64,000 bases of DNA from Granulosicoccus sp965214025 (lineage in GTDB: Bacteria; Pseudomonadota; Gammaproteobacteria; Granulosicoccales; Granulosicoccaceae): contig CBDCAW010000096.1 in the NCBI GenBank assembly GCA_965214025.1, positions 1 through 64,000 on the forward strand. Direction: 5' to 3'. Shown one piece after another: positions 8,895 to 18,596 of this stretch. Position 1 is the stretch's first letter. The number at the start of each line of letters is the position of its first letter. Position numbers and translations under genes: made by a program. The notes below the pieces were generated by a model, which was not told the DNA's origin, did no database searches, and saw only the letters and a list, made by a program, of their open reading frames with translations.

Positions 8895-9548
8895 CTAAGG
8901 CATCCCGCTGGTGAGACGCTGGATCGTGGCGGCAGCCACCGACACGGAATGATTCTCAAGCTTGACATAGCGATCACCGCTCAGATAAGCACCGTAACCG
9001 CGCAGCATGCCCAGAAGTTGATACGAGCCGCTGTCGCAGGTGAGCAGCCCGCCGCCAGACTGACCGGAGTCTATCGGTGCGCTGGTATGCAGGGCACCGG
9101 CGCGGTTACGTTGGAAGACCCCGAATGAAGTGGTCTTGCCCTGTGCTCTCGGGAAGCCCACCGCCCAGACCGGCTGACGTTCGTGGGGCTCGACCAACGC
9201 CAGAGTGATGGGCTCGATCGCATCGGTATCCACCGCCAGCACTGCCAGATCGGCCCCGTGGTCGATAAGAACAAGATCAGCGGCGCGGAAGCCGTGCTCG
9301 AGCCGTATGAAAAACTCTCCGGCCCCCTCCACGGCATGGGCGGCCGTCAGCACCCGACCGGGAGCGAAGACTACACCGCTGGCGTGACTGCCGTTGTCAG
9401 TCGCCACCGGCAGTATGGCTTCCAGCGTCTTGTCGTCAGGCCACTCGCAATCGGGCAAGGCCTGCACGCCTGCACTCACACCGGTGGAGACCAGGCAGAC
9501 CACCACCTTCAACAACTGTTTCCTTCCAAACCAATTCATCATCGACAT
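8895..9548 (-). CDS. Periplasmic trypsin-like serine protease (S1 family)
   Basis: The 217-residue protein has a signal peptide (LLKVVVCLVSTGVSAGVQAL) and a compact chymotrypsin-fold domain. The catalytic triad is visible: His in LTAAHAVEG (about residue 70), Asp in GADLAVLAVD (about residue 99), and Ser in DSGQSGGGLL (about residue 162). Cysteines at about residues 33 and 168 may pair. It lacks a PDZ domain, so it is not DegP/DegS-like; it resembles small exported V8/trypsin-like proteases. Upstream intergenic sequence (9549-9939) could hold its promoter. Substrate is unknown. It stands alone. Confidence 0.82.
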   Translation of the reverse strand: MSMMNWFGRKQLLKVVVCLVSTGVSAGVQALPDCEWPDDKTLEAILPVATDNGSHASGVVFAPGRVLTAAHAVEGAGEFFIRLEHGFRAADLVLIDHGADLAVLAVDTDAIEPITLALVEPHERQPVWAVGFPRAQGKTTSFGVFQRNRAGALHTSAPIDSGQSGGGLLTCDSGSYQLLGMLRGYGAYLSGDRYVKLENHSVSVAAATIQRLTSGMP

Positions 9549-9939
9549 CCCTGATCCTTGGGCAGCCTCACGCTGGTACGACCAGCTTCTGAAGATAGCG
9601 ACGGCATAGCGATACGTCTGATGGCAGAGTGGCTGAGGTAATCGTGAACTGTGGGTTGGTTTGCATCATCAGATGCCACCGCCCCGAGCCCGCGGACCAA
9701 GCGAGAACCGTATGCACCCAGGGCTTGACATCGACAAGTCCATTGCAACGATTGCATTCTGACAGCTTACGTAGTGCGACGATAATCAGTCTAGCGCACG
9801 TACACCGCCGTTGACAGGACACTTGAAGACGAATCGTTGACGCCAGGACCATTCAATCCTGTAATGCTGACCGGGTTGTCATCGTCATGCGGATGTGCGT
9901 CAGAGGCCCGCACGCCAGTACGTAGAATGGACACCATCC
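9549..9939. other. 391-bp intergenic region between protease and Slp genes
   Basis: Several open frames of 60-95 codons cross this stretch on both strands, but none reads like a protein or has a good ribosome site. Both flanking genes are on the minus strand, so the protease promoter should be here. I see no clear -35/-10 pair and no strong hairpin. Confidence 0.4.
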
Positions 9940-10521
9940 TCAACGCGTGGATCGGTACGGAAAAGGTCGATCGCGGTAGCGGTCGAAAGGCCAGTCGGCC
10001 GGTTGCACGATCACTCTGTTGCCGTAGAAGCCGGGTCGCAGGTTCACTACCGGCGGCTCTGGTCGCCAATACTGGTAATTTTCCACATCGATGGTGGCGA
10101 ACGAATACGACGCTTCACCGATGGTCCCCTCTTCGACGGCCCCCACGGTGCCGATCACGGAAATATCACGACCCGGCTTGTAGATCTCCGGATCGAGAAA
10201 CGTCGCGACACGTGCGATGAACCTGCCCTCTGACCGATCATCTCTGATCGGCCTGCCATTGGCGCGCAACGGACGCGAGACTACCTGAAGCCGTGTGCCC
10301 GCATCATCGTTCTGCACGTCAACGATCGTACCGCCCCAACGCACCATCTGCCTGCTGCTCTGGCCGTCCCGCGCCGCTTCGACGCCAAGGGCGGCGAGGT
10401 TGTCTGCCTCGGGATAGGCGGTGACGCATCCGCCGGTCAGCACTATCATCACCCACAGCACACAGGCCGAAACGCCGGCTCGGCCACCCATCCTGAACTT
10501 CGGTAATGTTGCACTTTTCAC
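9940..10521 (-). CDS. slp: Slp-family outer-membrane lipoprotein
   Basis: The 193-residue lipoprotein has a signal sequence ending in lipobox LTGGC (Cys at about residue 32). The Slp domain follows: VRWGGTIVDVQNDDAGTRLQ, VVSRPLRANGRP, SEGRFIARVATFLDPEIY, GRDISVIGTVGAVEEGTIGE and a final YYxWRP-like YQYWRP. Slp (carbon-starvation-inducible lipoprotein) sits in the outer membrane and is induced in stationary phase in E. coli; its molecular job is unclear. The residue after Cys is Val, compatible with outer-membrane sorting. The C-terminal tail is Arg- and Pro-rich. The symbol is by family, not strict orthology. Confidence 0.85.
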   Translation of the reverse strand: MKSATLPKFRMGGRAGVSACVLWVMIVLTGGCVTAYPEADNLAALGVEAARDGQSSRQMVRWGGTIVDVQNDDAGTRLQVVSRPLRANGRPIRDDRSEGRFIARVATFLDPEIYKPGRDISVIGTVGAVEEGTIGEASYSFATIDVENYQYWRPEPPVVNLRPGFYGNRVIVQPADWPFDRYRDRPFPYRSTR

Positions 10522-10853
10522 AGCTTTTCTCCATCAGAACCAGGGGCTCACGGCACTCCTGGCCCTTGTCGAACTTATAGCAGTCGGCTCGGCACTTGCA
10601 CCAGCCTGTTGTTGCAATTAAGGAAGTGCTTCAAAAAAATTTCGTTCGGGTCTACTCATCGAGCGCACGATCGTCTATGTTCGATGAACGACACAAAGTG
10701 GTGACGAGGCGATAAGGAAGCACCTTCACGAGCCGTTACGTGTTTCGACGGGCCCTTACCCTCAGCAGGAACCTTGCAAGAGCGAACAAGTTACGCAAAT
10801 CCCGTCAACGGTTGAAGACTGAACGGTTGATGACAACAAGCGGAGAGTTAGCC
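10522..10853. other. 332-bp divergent intergenic region
   Basis: It separates slp (minus) from the small plus-strand gene at 10854. A TATAAG hexamer on the minus strand near 10577-10572 could be the slp -10 element, but its -35 is poor. In the plus direction the frame of the next gene is open back to 10740, yet a GGAGAG site at 10842-10847 supports the ATG at 10854. No RNA structure stands out. Confidence 0.4.
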
Positions 10854-11144
10854 ATGCAGTCTGTGACCAAAGCCGCCAGCCTTTTGAAGGTCAGCGAGTA
10901 CCGACTCTTCAGCGAAGCGTATCTCGCCTGGTTCGGCGATCGTGCCGAAGAGGACGACATCGTCTTCCTGTTCTCGCAGTTCATGATGTTCGGCGAAGTA
11001 CCCGACTGGGCCGATCTCTTCGCACGAAATCTGCTTGCCGACCTGGAAGCCAATCGCCAGGTGAATCTGGCCTCTTTCAGCTTGCTGAACCTTGCCCCGC
11101 GTACCGGTGCGAAGGCCGATATCAGCTTTTCGATAATGCGCTGA
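10854..11144 (+). CDS. Small hypothetical protein (96 aa)
   Basis: I do not recognise this protein. It is soluble and looks helical: MQSVTKAASLLKVSEYRLFS, an aromatic acidic centre (YLAWFGDRAEEDDIVFLFSQ, VPDWADLFARNLLAD) and a short basic end. There is no signal peptide or membrane helix. The ATG at 10854 is preceded by GGAGAG at seven bases. An earlier in-frame start (10740 or 10830) would add a basic, less protein-like leader. It converges on aroA, with 73 bp between. The spacing of hydrophobic and acidic residues argues for real coding, but no role can be given. Confidence 0.6.
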   Translation: MQSVTKAASLLKVSEYRLFSEAYLAWFGDRAEEDDIVFLFSQFMMFGEVPDWADLFARNLLADLEANRQVNLASFSLLNLAPRTGAKADISFSIMR

Positions 11145-11217
11145 CGTACGGACAACGCGTGCGCGGGGGTCGTTGAAACGGCCCTCGGCCGGGCCCCGCC
11201 ACGCGTTCGCTCACGTT

Positions 11218-12531
11218 TCAGTTCCGGGGCTCACCGTTCGCATCGGCAACGGGCATCGGGTCGACGTTCACCCCCAGGGTAGTCAGGTCGTGCCAGAAGT
11301 TCGGGTAGGTCTTGGCAACGCATCCGGGGTTCTTGATCACGATGCCGCCTGTCATCAGTCCTGCAAGTGCCAGGCTCATCGCGATGCGGTGATCGTCGTA
11401 GGTATCGAGGGGCGTCACCTCACCCCGGCCTTCACGCCGCTTCGCGACGCCAGGCAAGGTGTTGACTATCAAGTCGTCGCCCTCCTCCACCGCCAGGCCG
11501 GGCTCGATCTTCGACAGCTCCGTGGCCAGCGCCCGGGTTCGATCGCATTCCTTCACACGCAGGTTCTCGATACCGGTGAATCGTACCGGCCGGCGGCTGA
11601 AGGCTGCGAGAACCGCAAGCGTGGGAACGGCATCCTGCATCTGTGAGCCATCGATGCGCATGGGCAGGTCCGGAAACCGGCGTATGATTTCATGAGCACG
11701 GGCATCCGGCTGCGTCATCCCGGTGGGTGTGGTACCCAGATCGATGGTGCCATCGGTCATAGCCGCAGCCGCCCAGAGGTAAGTTGCCGCCGATGCATCG
11801 GGCTCGATCGAAAAGTCGCACGGCTGGCAGGGAGAATGTGACACGAGCCAGCTGATCTCGGTGTCTGCTCTTACCCGAGCGCCGAATGCTTCCATGCATG
11901 CCAGTGTCAGATCCACATAGCCCCGGGCTCCGATGGCGCCGCCTTCGATGGTCACTTTCAGCGATTCACAGGCCCAGGGAGCCAACATCAGTATCGCGGA
12001 TACGTACTGGCTTGAAAGTGCGCCGTCTATGTTGATCTCGCGCGCGGAAAACCCCCCGCTGCCCTGAACGAGTACCGGTGGGCAACCCGAAGCGGTGGAG
12101 GCCTTGACGCCGAGGCGGTTCAAAGCCGCGACCAGCGGTTCGATCGGGCGCTTCTGCATGTGCTCGTCGCCGGTGATGGTCACCGAACCGTTCACCAGCG
12201 TCGCAGCGGCTGTCAGGAACCGGGTTGCCGTGCCGGCATTGCCCAGGTACAGAGGCCTCATGGGCGCCTGCAGGCCTCCCCGACCGGTCACGCGCAAGGT
12301 TGTCGGCCCGGTATCGACGATCTCGACGCCCATCTGTCGCAGCGCATCGCTCATGTATCGCGTGTCGTCGCTGCGCAGCACTCCACTGAGCGTGCTGGTG
12401 CCGCGCGCGAGGCCTGCGAGCAGCAGAGCGCGATTGGTGATCGATTTGGAACCGGGCAGCTCGACACGGCCGTCCAGCGGCCGGCCATCGTGCACGATGC
12501 GAACGGCGTATTCTTCCAGCAGTGAATCCAT
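11218..12531 (-). CDS. aroA: 3-phosphoshikimate 1-carboxyvinyltransferase (EPSP synthase)
   Basis: The 437-residue enzyme transfers enolpyruvate from PEP to shikimate-3-phosphate in chorismate and aromatic amino acid synthesis (cytoplasm). Visible signatures are the N-terminal LPGSKSITNRALLLAGLARG, the PEP-binding region LGNAGTATRFLTAAA (enterobacterial AroA has AMRP here, so this is a variant), DGALSSQYVSAILMLAP, the later conserved RVKECDRTRALATEL, and DTYDDHRIAMSLALAGL. Length matches the family. The ATG at 12531 gives MDSLLEEYAVRIVHDGRPLDG. It stands alone, converging on the small gene at 10854. Upstream, 80 bases separate it from the hydroxyisourate hydrolase stop on the same strand. Confidence 0.96.
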   Translation of the reverse strand: MDSLLEEYAVRIVHDGRPLDGRVELPGSKSITNRALLLAGLARGTSTLSGVLRSDDTRYMSDALRQMGVEIVDTGPTTLRVTGRGGLQAPMRPLYLGNAGTATRFLTAAATLVNGSVTITGDEHMQKRPIEPLVAALNRLGVKASTASGCPPVLVQGSGGFSAREINIDGALSSQYVSAILMLAPWACESLKVTIEGGAIGARGYVDLTLACMEAFGARVRADTEISWLVSHSPCQPCDFSIEPDASAATYLWAAAAMTDGTIDLGTTPTGMTQPDARAHEIIRRFPDLPMRIDGSQMQDAVPTLAVLAAFSRRPVRFTGIENLRVKECDRTRALATELSKIEPGLAVEEGDDLIVNTLPGVAKRREGRGEVTPLDTYDDHRIAMSLALAGLMTGGIVIKNPGCVAKTYPNFWHDLTTLGVNVDPMPVADANGEPRN

Positions 12532-12611
12532 CTTGTAAATTTAGGTCCGAAAAAGGGGCTACCGACGGTGCGCCGAGACGCGCCGGTACAAGGCGCAGTC
12601 CGAAAGTGCCA

Positions 12612-12953
12612 TCAACTGCCCCGGTACGTGGAATAGCCGTAGGGGTTCAGCAGCAAAGGCACGTGATAATGCTGTCCGTCGCCTTCGATATCGAAGCTGA
12701 CATCCGCCTGTGGGTAAAAGGCTCGGACCTGTTGCCGTGCATAGTAGTCAGACAGGTGGAACGTGAGTCGATAGGTGCCTTCTGCCAGCACCTCGTGGGT
12801 GCCGGTCAGATTCACTACCCGGCCGTCTTCGTCGGTTTCGCCGGAACCGAGCAGTAACCACTCGTCGCCCATCTGCCGCAGCAAAGTAATCGGGATACCG
12901 GCTGCCGGCTGGCCCCTGGTGGTATCCAGGACATGCGAGGTAATCTGACTCAT
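12612..12953 (-). CDS. hiuH: 5-hydroxyisourate hydrolase (transthyretin-like)
   Basis: The 113-residue protein hydrolyses 5-hydroxyisourate in uric acid breakdown. It matches the transthyretin-related family throughout: it begins ITSHVLDTTRGQPAAGIPI, has ETDEDGRV, a conserved YYARQQVRAFYPQ segment, HYHVPLLLNPYGYSTYRGS, and ends in the diagnostic Y-R-G-S tetrapeptide. Catalytic His residues (position 5 in TSHVLD and in QHYHVPLL) and Arg are in place. The start at 12953 has an AGAAGG site; the frame is open to 13031. Adenine deaminase nearby (14016-15833) also serves purine metabolism, but no urate oxidase is present in the window. Confidence 0.93.
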   Translation of the reverse strand: MSQITSHVLDTTRGQPAAGIPITLLRQMGDEWLLLGSGETDEDGRVVNLTGTHEVLAEGTYRLTFHLSDYYARQQVRAFYPQADVSFDIEGDGQHYHVPLLLNPYGYSTYRGS

Positions 12954-13054
12954 GAAGAACCTTCTCGTGGTCACGGAACGACCATGCCTGCGGTAGTCCG
13001 CCTGGTTTGCAAAACAGACAGGCACGCTCAACCCGTCATTGTAGCCACATCGAC

Positions 13055-13927
13055 ATGACTCAAAGTCACTATCATCTCGGTTTGCCGGCCTGGGCGTTCC
13101 CCGGCTGGCAGGGGCAGTACTTCGATGACCGGCCGGCGGTTCTCGGCAGCTACGCGTCCGTGTTCAACACCGTGGAAGGCAACACGACCTTCTACCGCGT
13201 GCCGGATCGCAAGAGCGTCGATAGCTGGGCCCGTGCATTGGCAGGGTCAGACTTCCGGTTCTGCTTCAAGCTACCTCAGCAGATCACTCATGAGAGGCAC
13301 ATGGCCAGGGGGGCTGCAGGAGCCACCGGTGTTCTCGAAGAGTTTCTGAGCGCGATCGAACCGCTGGGCGATCATGTCGGACCGCTGCTGGTGCAATTTC
13401 CGGCGTCTGCCGACATATCCCGCCTCGAACACATGGAACCGGTGTTCGATCGGATCGCGCACCACCATCGAGCGGTCATCGAGGTGCGCCACCCCGAGTT
13501 CTTCACCGAGCCCGAACGTCTCGAGCCGGTACTGGCACGGTATGGATTCGGGCGAGTGATCCTCGACTCCAGGCCGTTGTACCAAGGCGACACGTCACAT
13601 CCTGAAGTGCAGGAGGCGTTGCATGAAAAGCCGGATGTACCTGTGCTGCCGAAGGCCTACAACGGCGTGACGTTGATCCGGCTGATACTGCATCCGGACC
13701 CTGCCGGCAACGACTACTGGCTGAACGGCTGGGCCGGCCGGGTGAGCCGCATGTTGAAGCAGGGCCTGTCAGTCTGGATGATGGTGCACTGCCCGAACAA
13801 TCAGCATTGCCCGCCCATGGCGCGTGATTTCCACGAGCGGTTGCGAAGCGAAGTGGCTGCTCTCGGGCTACCGCCGATACCGGCACTGCCCGCATGGCCG
13901 GTGCCGCAACAGGGATCTCTGCTGTAA
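13055..13927 (+). CDS. DUF72 (YecE-like) TIM-barrel protein
   Basis: The 290-residue protein belongs to the DUF72/YecE family. Hallmarks are LGLPAWAFPGWQGQYF near the N terminus, the NTVEGNTTFYRVP motif, FCFKLPQQITHE, and a conserved VIEVRHPEFF strand. A C-terminal part VWMMVHCPNNQHCPPMARDF follows. The family has a TIM-barrel-like fold and no established reaction; it was suggested to act on nucleic acids or nucleotides, without proof. The ATG at 13055 gives the standard start; the frame runs back to 13007. It faces away from the hydroxyisourate hydrolase gene across about 100 bp and converges on ade. Confidence 0.88.
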   Translation: MTQSHYHLGLPAWAFPGWQGQYFDDRPAVLGSYASVFNTVEGNTTFYRVPDRKSVDSWARALAGSDFRFCFKLPQQITHERHMARGAAGATGVLEEFLSAIEPLGDHVGPLLVQFPASADISRLEHMEPVFDRIAHHHRAVIEVRHPEFFTEPERLEPVLARYGFGRVILDSRPLYQGDTSHPEVQEALHEKPDVPVLPKAYNGVTLIRLILHPDPAGNDYWLNGWAGRVSRMLKQGLSVWMMVHCPNNQHCPPMARDFHERLRSEVAALGLPPIPALPAWPVPQQGSLL

Positions 13928-14015
13928 TCCACCCTCTTTGACTACGACTGTATTTCGACTGCCAATCCTGCAACGACGGTAGCTTGAAGCCCTCACTGAT
14001 CACGTCGGCGCACCA

Positions 14016-15833
14016 CTACTGCACGAACAGCTCGGTCTGCGCGAAGCGATCGACGTCGATGAGGCCCTGATCGGAAATTCGCAAGGCGGGGATCACCACC
14101 AGGGCCAGCAGGGAATGCTGCATGTAGGCGTTGTTCAACCTGCAGCCGCAATCGATCATCGCCTGCACCATGGCCTGGGCCTTGTCGGCGACCACTTCGG
14201 CGCGCTCATCGGACATCAGACCGGCGATCGGCAGCTCCACCATCGCCAGCTCGCTACCCTCGGCCCACACGGTAATGCCACCGCCTACCTTGCCCAGCCG
14301 GTTGGCAGCAAGGGCCATGTCGGTCTGGCTGGTGCCGACGACGATCATGTGGTGCGCATCGTGCGCAACCGTGCTTGCCACCGCACAGTCGCGCTGATAG
14401 CCGAAACCCGACACGAATCCGTTGACCACCTCGCCGGTGGCCCGGTGCCGTTCTACCAGGGCTATCTGGCAGACATCGCTGTCGCGATCCATCTGTACCA
14501 CACCGTCGGTAACGCTCAGCTCGCGTTGCAGCGCACGGGTAGGCGCCTGGTTCTCGACGACGCCGATGACCCGAGCGGTGATACTGGCGAGGGTCTGGGT
14601 AGCGTCGGCTGATACGGGCGCATGGATCACGAAGTCCGAGGCATCCAGCACCTTGCCGAGATGCACGGTATTGCGTGCACTGGGCGGGTAATTCGCGGCC
14701 GGAATGTCCACCTGCAGGCAACCCGCCTCGGCGAGCACCTCACCCCGTGCCATCACCAGCTCGATCGGCAGGCTCGGCAGGTCGCTGGTAATCACCAGAT
14801 CGGCCCGCCTGCCAGGTGTGATGGAACCCAGCTCGCGCTCCAGTCCGAAATGCTGGGCTGTGTTCAGCGTGGCCATCTGGATCGCAGTGACAGGCTTCAG
14901 ACCGTGAGCGATCGCATGCCGCACCACCCGGTTCATGTGGCCTTCATGCACCAGCGTGCCCGAATGAGAATCATCGGTACACAGGATGAAATTGCGCGAA
15001 TCCAGGCCTTGCTCGGTGATTGCCCGGATCTGCGGCGCCACGTCGTACCAGGCCGAACCGAGCCGTAGCATCGCACGCATTCCCTGACGCACGCGCGCGA
15101 TCGCATCTTCGACACGTGTGCCCTCATGATCGTCAGCGGCACCGCCGGCCACGTAGCCTTGAAAGGCGCGGCCGAGATCGAGCGACGCGTAGTGCCCGCC
15201 GATGGTCTTGCCGGCACGGCTGGTCGCCGCCATCTCGCCGAGCATCACCGGGTCGCCGGCTGCCACGCCCGGAAAATTCATGACCTCTCCCAGCCCGATG
15301 ATGTTCGGCCATTGCATGGCTTCGACCACATCATCCACGCCGAGCTGCGCACCGGCGGTTTCCAGGCCCGGTGCTGACGGTACACAACTGGGCATCTGCA
15401 CATACACGTTCATCGGTAGCCCCATCGCTTCGTCGTGCATGAGCCGTACACCGGGCAGCCCCAACACGTTGCCGATCTCATGAGGGTCGATGAACATCGA
15501 GGTGGTGCCGTGCGGGATGACCGCACGGGCGAACTCGGTGACGGTGACCATGCCGGATTCGACGTGCATGTGAGCATCACACAGGCCGGGAACGAGATAA
15601 CGGCCCTCGGCCTCGATAACCCGGGTGTGCTCACCGATGGTGAACGACAGGTCGGGGCCGACGCTTGCAAAGCGCCCGCAAGCGATGGCGATATCCGTAC
15701 CGGCGATGATCTCGCCGGAATGGACATTGACCCAGCGACCGTTGCGCACCAGTGAGTCAGCCGGCCGACGACCGGTGGCTACATCAATCAGGGTGGCGGC
15801 GCAATCGCCCCACGGTGGCGGAATCTTGTGCAT
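14016..15833 (-). CDS. ade: Adenine deaminase (amidohydrolase superfamily)
   Basis: The 605-residue enzyme deaminates adenine to hypoxanthine in purine salvage. The metal-binding motif is PGLCDAHMHVESGMVT (residues about 92-107), followed by PHGTTSMFIDPHEIGNVLG, GEVMNFPGV, a buried His (GKTIGGHYASLDLG), FILCTDDSHSGTLV and the adenine deaminase C-terminal domain (HDAHHMIVVG, GGITVW). Length equals E. coli-type Ade. The ATG at 15833 fits; the frame is open to 15869. It is transcribed divergently from typA with about 270 bp between the starts. Pairing with hydroxyisourate hydrolase suggests purine turnover, but the genes are not one operon. Confidence 0.94.
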   Translation of the reverse strand: MHKIPPPWGDCAATLIDVATGRRPADSLVRNGRWVNVHSGEIIAGTDIAIACGRFASVGPDLSFTIGEHTRVIEAEGRYLVPGLCDAHMHVESGMVTVTEFARAVIPHGTTSMFIDPHEIGNVLGLPGVRLMHDEAMGLPMNVYVQMPSCVPSAPGLETAGAQLGVDDVVEAMQWPNIIGLGEVMNFPGVAAGDPVMLGEMAATSRAGKTIGGHYASLDLGRAFQGYVAGGAADDHEGTRVEDAIARVRQGMRAMLRLGSAWYDVAPQIRAITEQGLDSRNFILCTDDSHSGTLVHEGHMNRVVRHAIAHGLKPVTAIQMATLNTAQHFGLERELGSITPGRRADLVITSDLPSLPIELVMARGEVLAEAGCLQVDIPAANYPPSARNTVHLGKVLDASDFVIHAPVSADATQTLASITARVIGVVENQAPTRALQRELSVTDGVVQMDRDSDVCQIALVERHRATGEVVNGFVSGFGYQRDCAVASTVAHDAHHMIVVGTSQTDMALAANRLGKVGGGITVWAEGSELAMVELPIAGLMSDERAEVVADKAQAMVQAMIDCGCRLNNAYMQHSLLALVVIPALRISDQGLIDVDRFAQTELFVQ

Positions 15834-16106
15834 GGTCAGGGCCTTTCGGTGGTCCGGGCCTGTCGACACGGCAATCGTTCACAAGCCTTGGCGGGCTTTA
15901 TGCAACCCGTGGCGATCAGCCGGACCGCTGCGTCCAGTATACTTGCGGGTTCACCGGTGCCGATTCGCTTCAACACCTGCGCCCGCCAGGCGGCGGCTCG
16001 TGCGGGCGGCCTACTCGGACGATTCGCGAAGGCGGCTCAGCAAGGGCAGTGCACCCGCACGCGCGATCCGAGCACACCCGGACCTCTTACACGTCAGGAC
16101 ATTCCC

Positions 16107-17936
16107 TTGATCCAGAAACTACGCAACATCGCCATCATAGCCCATGTCGACCATGGCAAGACGACCCTGGTGGACAAGCTGCTGCAACAGTCCGGTACGC
16201 TCGATTCACGCGCCGCACCCACCGAACGGCTGATGGATTCGAACGCGATCGAGAAGGAGCGCGGTATCACCATCCTGTCGAAGAACACGGCGATTCGCTG
16301 GAACGACTACCGCATCAACATCGTCGACACCCCTGGCCACGCCGACTTTGGTGGCGAGGTGGAGCGCGTGCTGTCGATGGTCGATTCGGTGCTGTTGCTG
16401 GTGGATGCCGCCGAAGGGCCGATGCCGCAGACTCGCTTCGTCACCCAGAAGGCCTTCGCCATGGGTTTCCGCCCGATCGTGGTCATCAACAAGATCGACC
16501 GAGAGGGCGCCCGGCCGGATTGGGCGCTCGACCAGACCTTCGAGCTGTTCGACAACCTCGGCGCCACCGATGAGCAACTCGACTTCCCCGTGATCTACGC
16601 CTCGGCCGTCAATGGCTACGCCGGTGTCGAGCCTACCGTCACAGAAGGCGACATGACACCGCTGTTCGAAACCATCATCGAAGAGGTGCCCGCACCCGAT
16701 GTCGATGCCGACGGCCCGCTGCAGATGCGCATCAGCTCGCTCGACTACTCCAGTTACGTGGGCGTCATCGGTATCGCACGCATCCAGCGCGGCAAACTAC
16801 GGCCGAACATGCCGGTACGTCTGATCTCAGCGGAAGGCAAGGAGCGCAATGCGAAGGTGTTGCAGGTGCTCGGCTTTCACGGCCTGGAACGCATCGAGAC
16901 CGACGAAGCCCGGGCTGGCGACATCGTTGCCATCACGGGTATCGACAAGCTCAACATCTCCGACACGATCTGCGACCCTTCCACCGTGGAAGCCTTGCCC
17001 GCGCTGACCGTGGACGAACCCACGATCAGCATGATGTTCCAGCCGAACAGCTCACCGTTCGCCGGCAAGGAAGGCAAGTACGTCACCAGCCGCAACATCT
17101 GGGATCGCCTGCAGACCGAGCTGTTGCACAACGTGGCACTGCGCGTGGAACGCACCGAACAGAGCGAGACCTTCAAGGTATCCGGCCGGGGCGAACTGCA
17201 CCTGTCGGTACTGATCGAGAACATGCGCCGTGAAGGCTACGAGATGGGTGTGGGCCGCCCGGTAGTCATAACCCGCCGTAGTGAGGACGACAAGATCGAG
17301 GAGCCGTTCGAGCAGATCACCATCGATGTGGAAGAGCAACACCAGGGTGCCATCATGGAGAAGATGGGCACCCGCAAGGGTGAACTGAGAGACATGGTAC
17401 CCGATGGCAAGGGCCGGGTACGTCTGGACTACGTCGCCCCGGCACGCGGCATGATCGGCTTTCGCACCGAGTTCCTTACCGCAACATCCGGCACCGGTCT
17501 AATCTATTCCGTATTCGATCACTACGGCCCGCAGATCCAGATCAGCGGCATCGGCCAGCGTCGCAACGGTGTGCTGATCTCCAACGGTACCGGCAAGGCC
17601 CTGGGTTTCGCACTGTGGAACCTGCAGGAGCGAGGCCGCCTCATTCTCGGTGCAAATACGATGGTCTACGAAGGCCAGGTGATCGGCATCCACTCGAGAG
17701 AGAACGATCTCACCGTGAATTGCCTGAAGGGCAAGCAGCTCACCAACGTGCGCGCCTCGGGCACCGATGAGAACATTCAACTCACACCGCACATCGATTT
17801 CAGCCTGGAGCAGGCTCTGGAATTCATCGACGAGGACGAACTGGTGGAAGTGACGCCGCAATCGATCCGAGTGCGAAAGAAGCATCTGACCGAGAACGAC
17901 AGGAAGCGCAATTCGCGGCAGGCGAAGGCGAGCTGA
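16107..17936 (+). CDS. typA: Ribosome-associated GTPase TypA/BipA
   Basis: The 609-residue translational GTPase associates with the ribosome and is needed for 50S assembly and growth under stress or cold. G motifs are clear: AHVDHGKTTLVDKLL (G1), RGITI (G2), DTPGHADFGGE (G3), NKIDREGARP (G4) and YASA (G5). Beta-barrel domain 2, EF-G-like domains III and V (FKVSGRGELHLSVLIENMRR) and the BipA C-terminal domain (DYVAPARGMIGFRTEFLT, SNGTGKALGFALWNLQERG) follow. The start is the TTG at 16107, seven bases after AGGA (16096-16099); the frame is open to 15828 but that leader is not BipA-like. A strong stem-loop follows the stop. Confidence 0.96.
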   Translation: MIQKLRNIAIIAHVDHGKTTLVDKLLQQSGTLDSRAAPTERLMDSNAIEKERGITILSKNTAIRWNDYRINIVDTPGHADFGGEVERVLSMVDSVLLLVDAAEGPMPQTRFVTQKAFAMGFRPIVVINKIDREGARPDWALDQTFELFDNLGATDEQLDFPVIYASAVNGYAGVEPTVTEGDMTPLFETIIEEVPAPDVDADGPLQMRISSLDYSSYVGVIGIARIQRGKLRPNMPVRLISAEGKERNAKVLQVLGFHGLERIETDEARAGDIVAITGIDKLNISDTICDPSTVEALPALTVDEPTISMMFQPNSSPFAGKEGKYVTSRNIWDRLQTELLHNVALRVERTEQSETFKVSGRGELHLSVLIENMRREGYEMGVGRPVVITRRSEDDKIEEPFEQITIDVEEQHQGAIMEKMGTRKGELRDMVPDGKGRVRLDYVAPARGMIGFRTEFLTATSGTGLIYSVFDHYGPQIQISGIGQRRNGVLISNGTGKALGFALWNLQERGRLILGANTMVYEGQVIGIHSRENDLTVNCLKGKQLTNVRASGTDENIQLTPHIDFSLEQALEFIDEDELVEVTPQSIRVRKKHLTENDRKRNSRQAKAS

Positions 17937-18596
17937 TCCAGAACACCTGGAACCGGAAACAACGAGGTGCCATCGGAAAGAAGGCACCTCGGTAGTAAGC
18001 TGGCCGGGAATTTTCCTCGTCCGGTTTCTCCGTCCCGATGCAAGCCGACGACACGCTTACCGGCCCTCGCATCAATCGACATGATCTTTACGCCAGGTCG
18101 CTTGCCCTTGATCACCAAGGACTCGTACACGACCACCCATCGGCGCGTGAATGCGGGATACACCCGTACTGAACGTACCCGTACCCGCTAGCCGGGCGCT
18201 CTTGGCGTAGCTTCCGAAGTAGAGCAACAGGACCGGCGCGACTGCGCATGCAGAGAGCGCGTTGCCGCGATGATTCGCGTCTTGCTCATCACGCCCGCTT
18301 TTTGTCGAACCTCAGCAACTAGGTTACGCACGGCAATTTGCCGGGCGGCTCTCCGGAATTCGCCGGGAACCGCTGCCCGGTGGTCCAGCTCATCGAATTT
18401 CCATGATCGGCCTGTCGAAGAACGCCAATTGCCCTATGGCGGCAGGGCCTTCAGGATCGGTGTCCCGACGGAGGAAACATGCTGCTCCAAGTCCACGGCC
18501 CGTGCTGCTCGCGCGTACCCGGTCCCGGACCAGACCACCGTCACAATGCTCGACCGGCTATCCATGCCCTCAACCCACTTTCCAGAGGATAATTCA
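17937..18596. other. 660-bp region without a supported gene
   Basis: Apart from the typA stem-loop I see no confident gene. The frame of the next gene is open back to 18270, and a piece around 18405-18475 reads protein-like (RPVEERQLPYGGRAF), but no good start or homology is recognised. A minus-strand frame (18163 downward) is also open. The stretch could contain a decayed gene. An AGAGGA site just before 18597 belongs to the SnoaL-like gene. Confidence 0.35.
17963..17991. terminator. Stem-loop after typA
   Basis: A perfect 9-bp stem, cgaggtgcc (17963-17971) and ggcacctcg (17983-17991), with an 11-base loop lies 27 bases after the typA stop. There is no clear T tract, so the intrinsic terminator call is moderate. 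Confidence 0.5.

Noticed and set aside
9549..9939. Small gene in the intergenic region
   Set aside because: Frames of 60-95 codons on both strands are Cys/Arg-rich with no ribosome site and no protein-like pattern.
15828..16106. About 93-residue leader for TypA
   Set aside because: TypA starts near its G1 motif and AGGA precedes TTG 16107; the leader overlaps the ade start.
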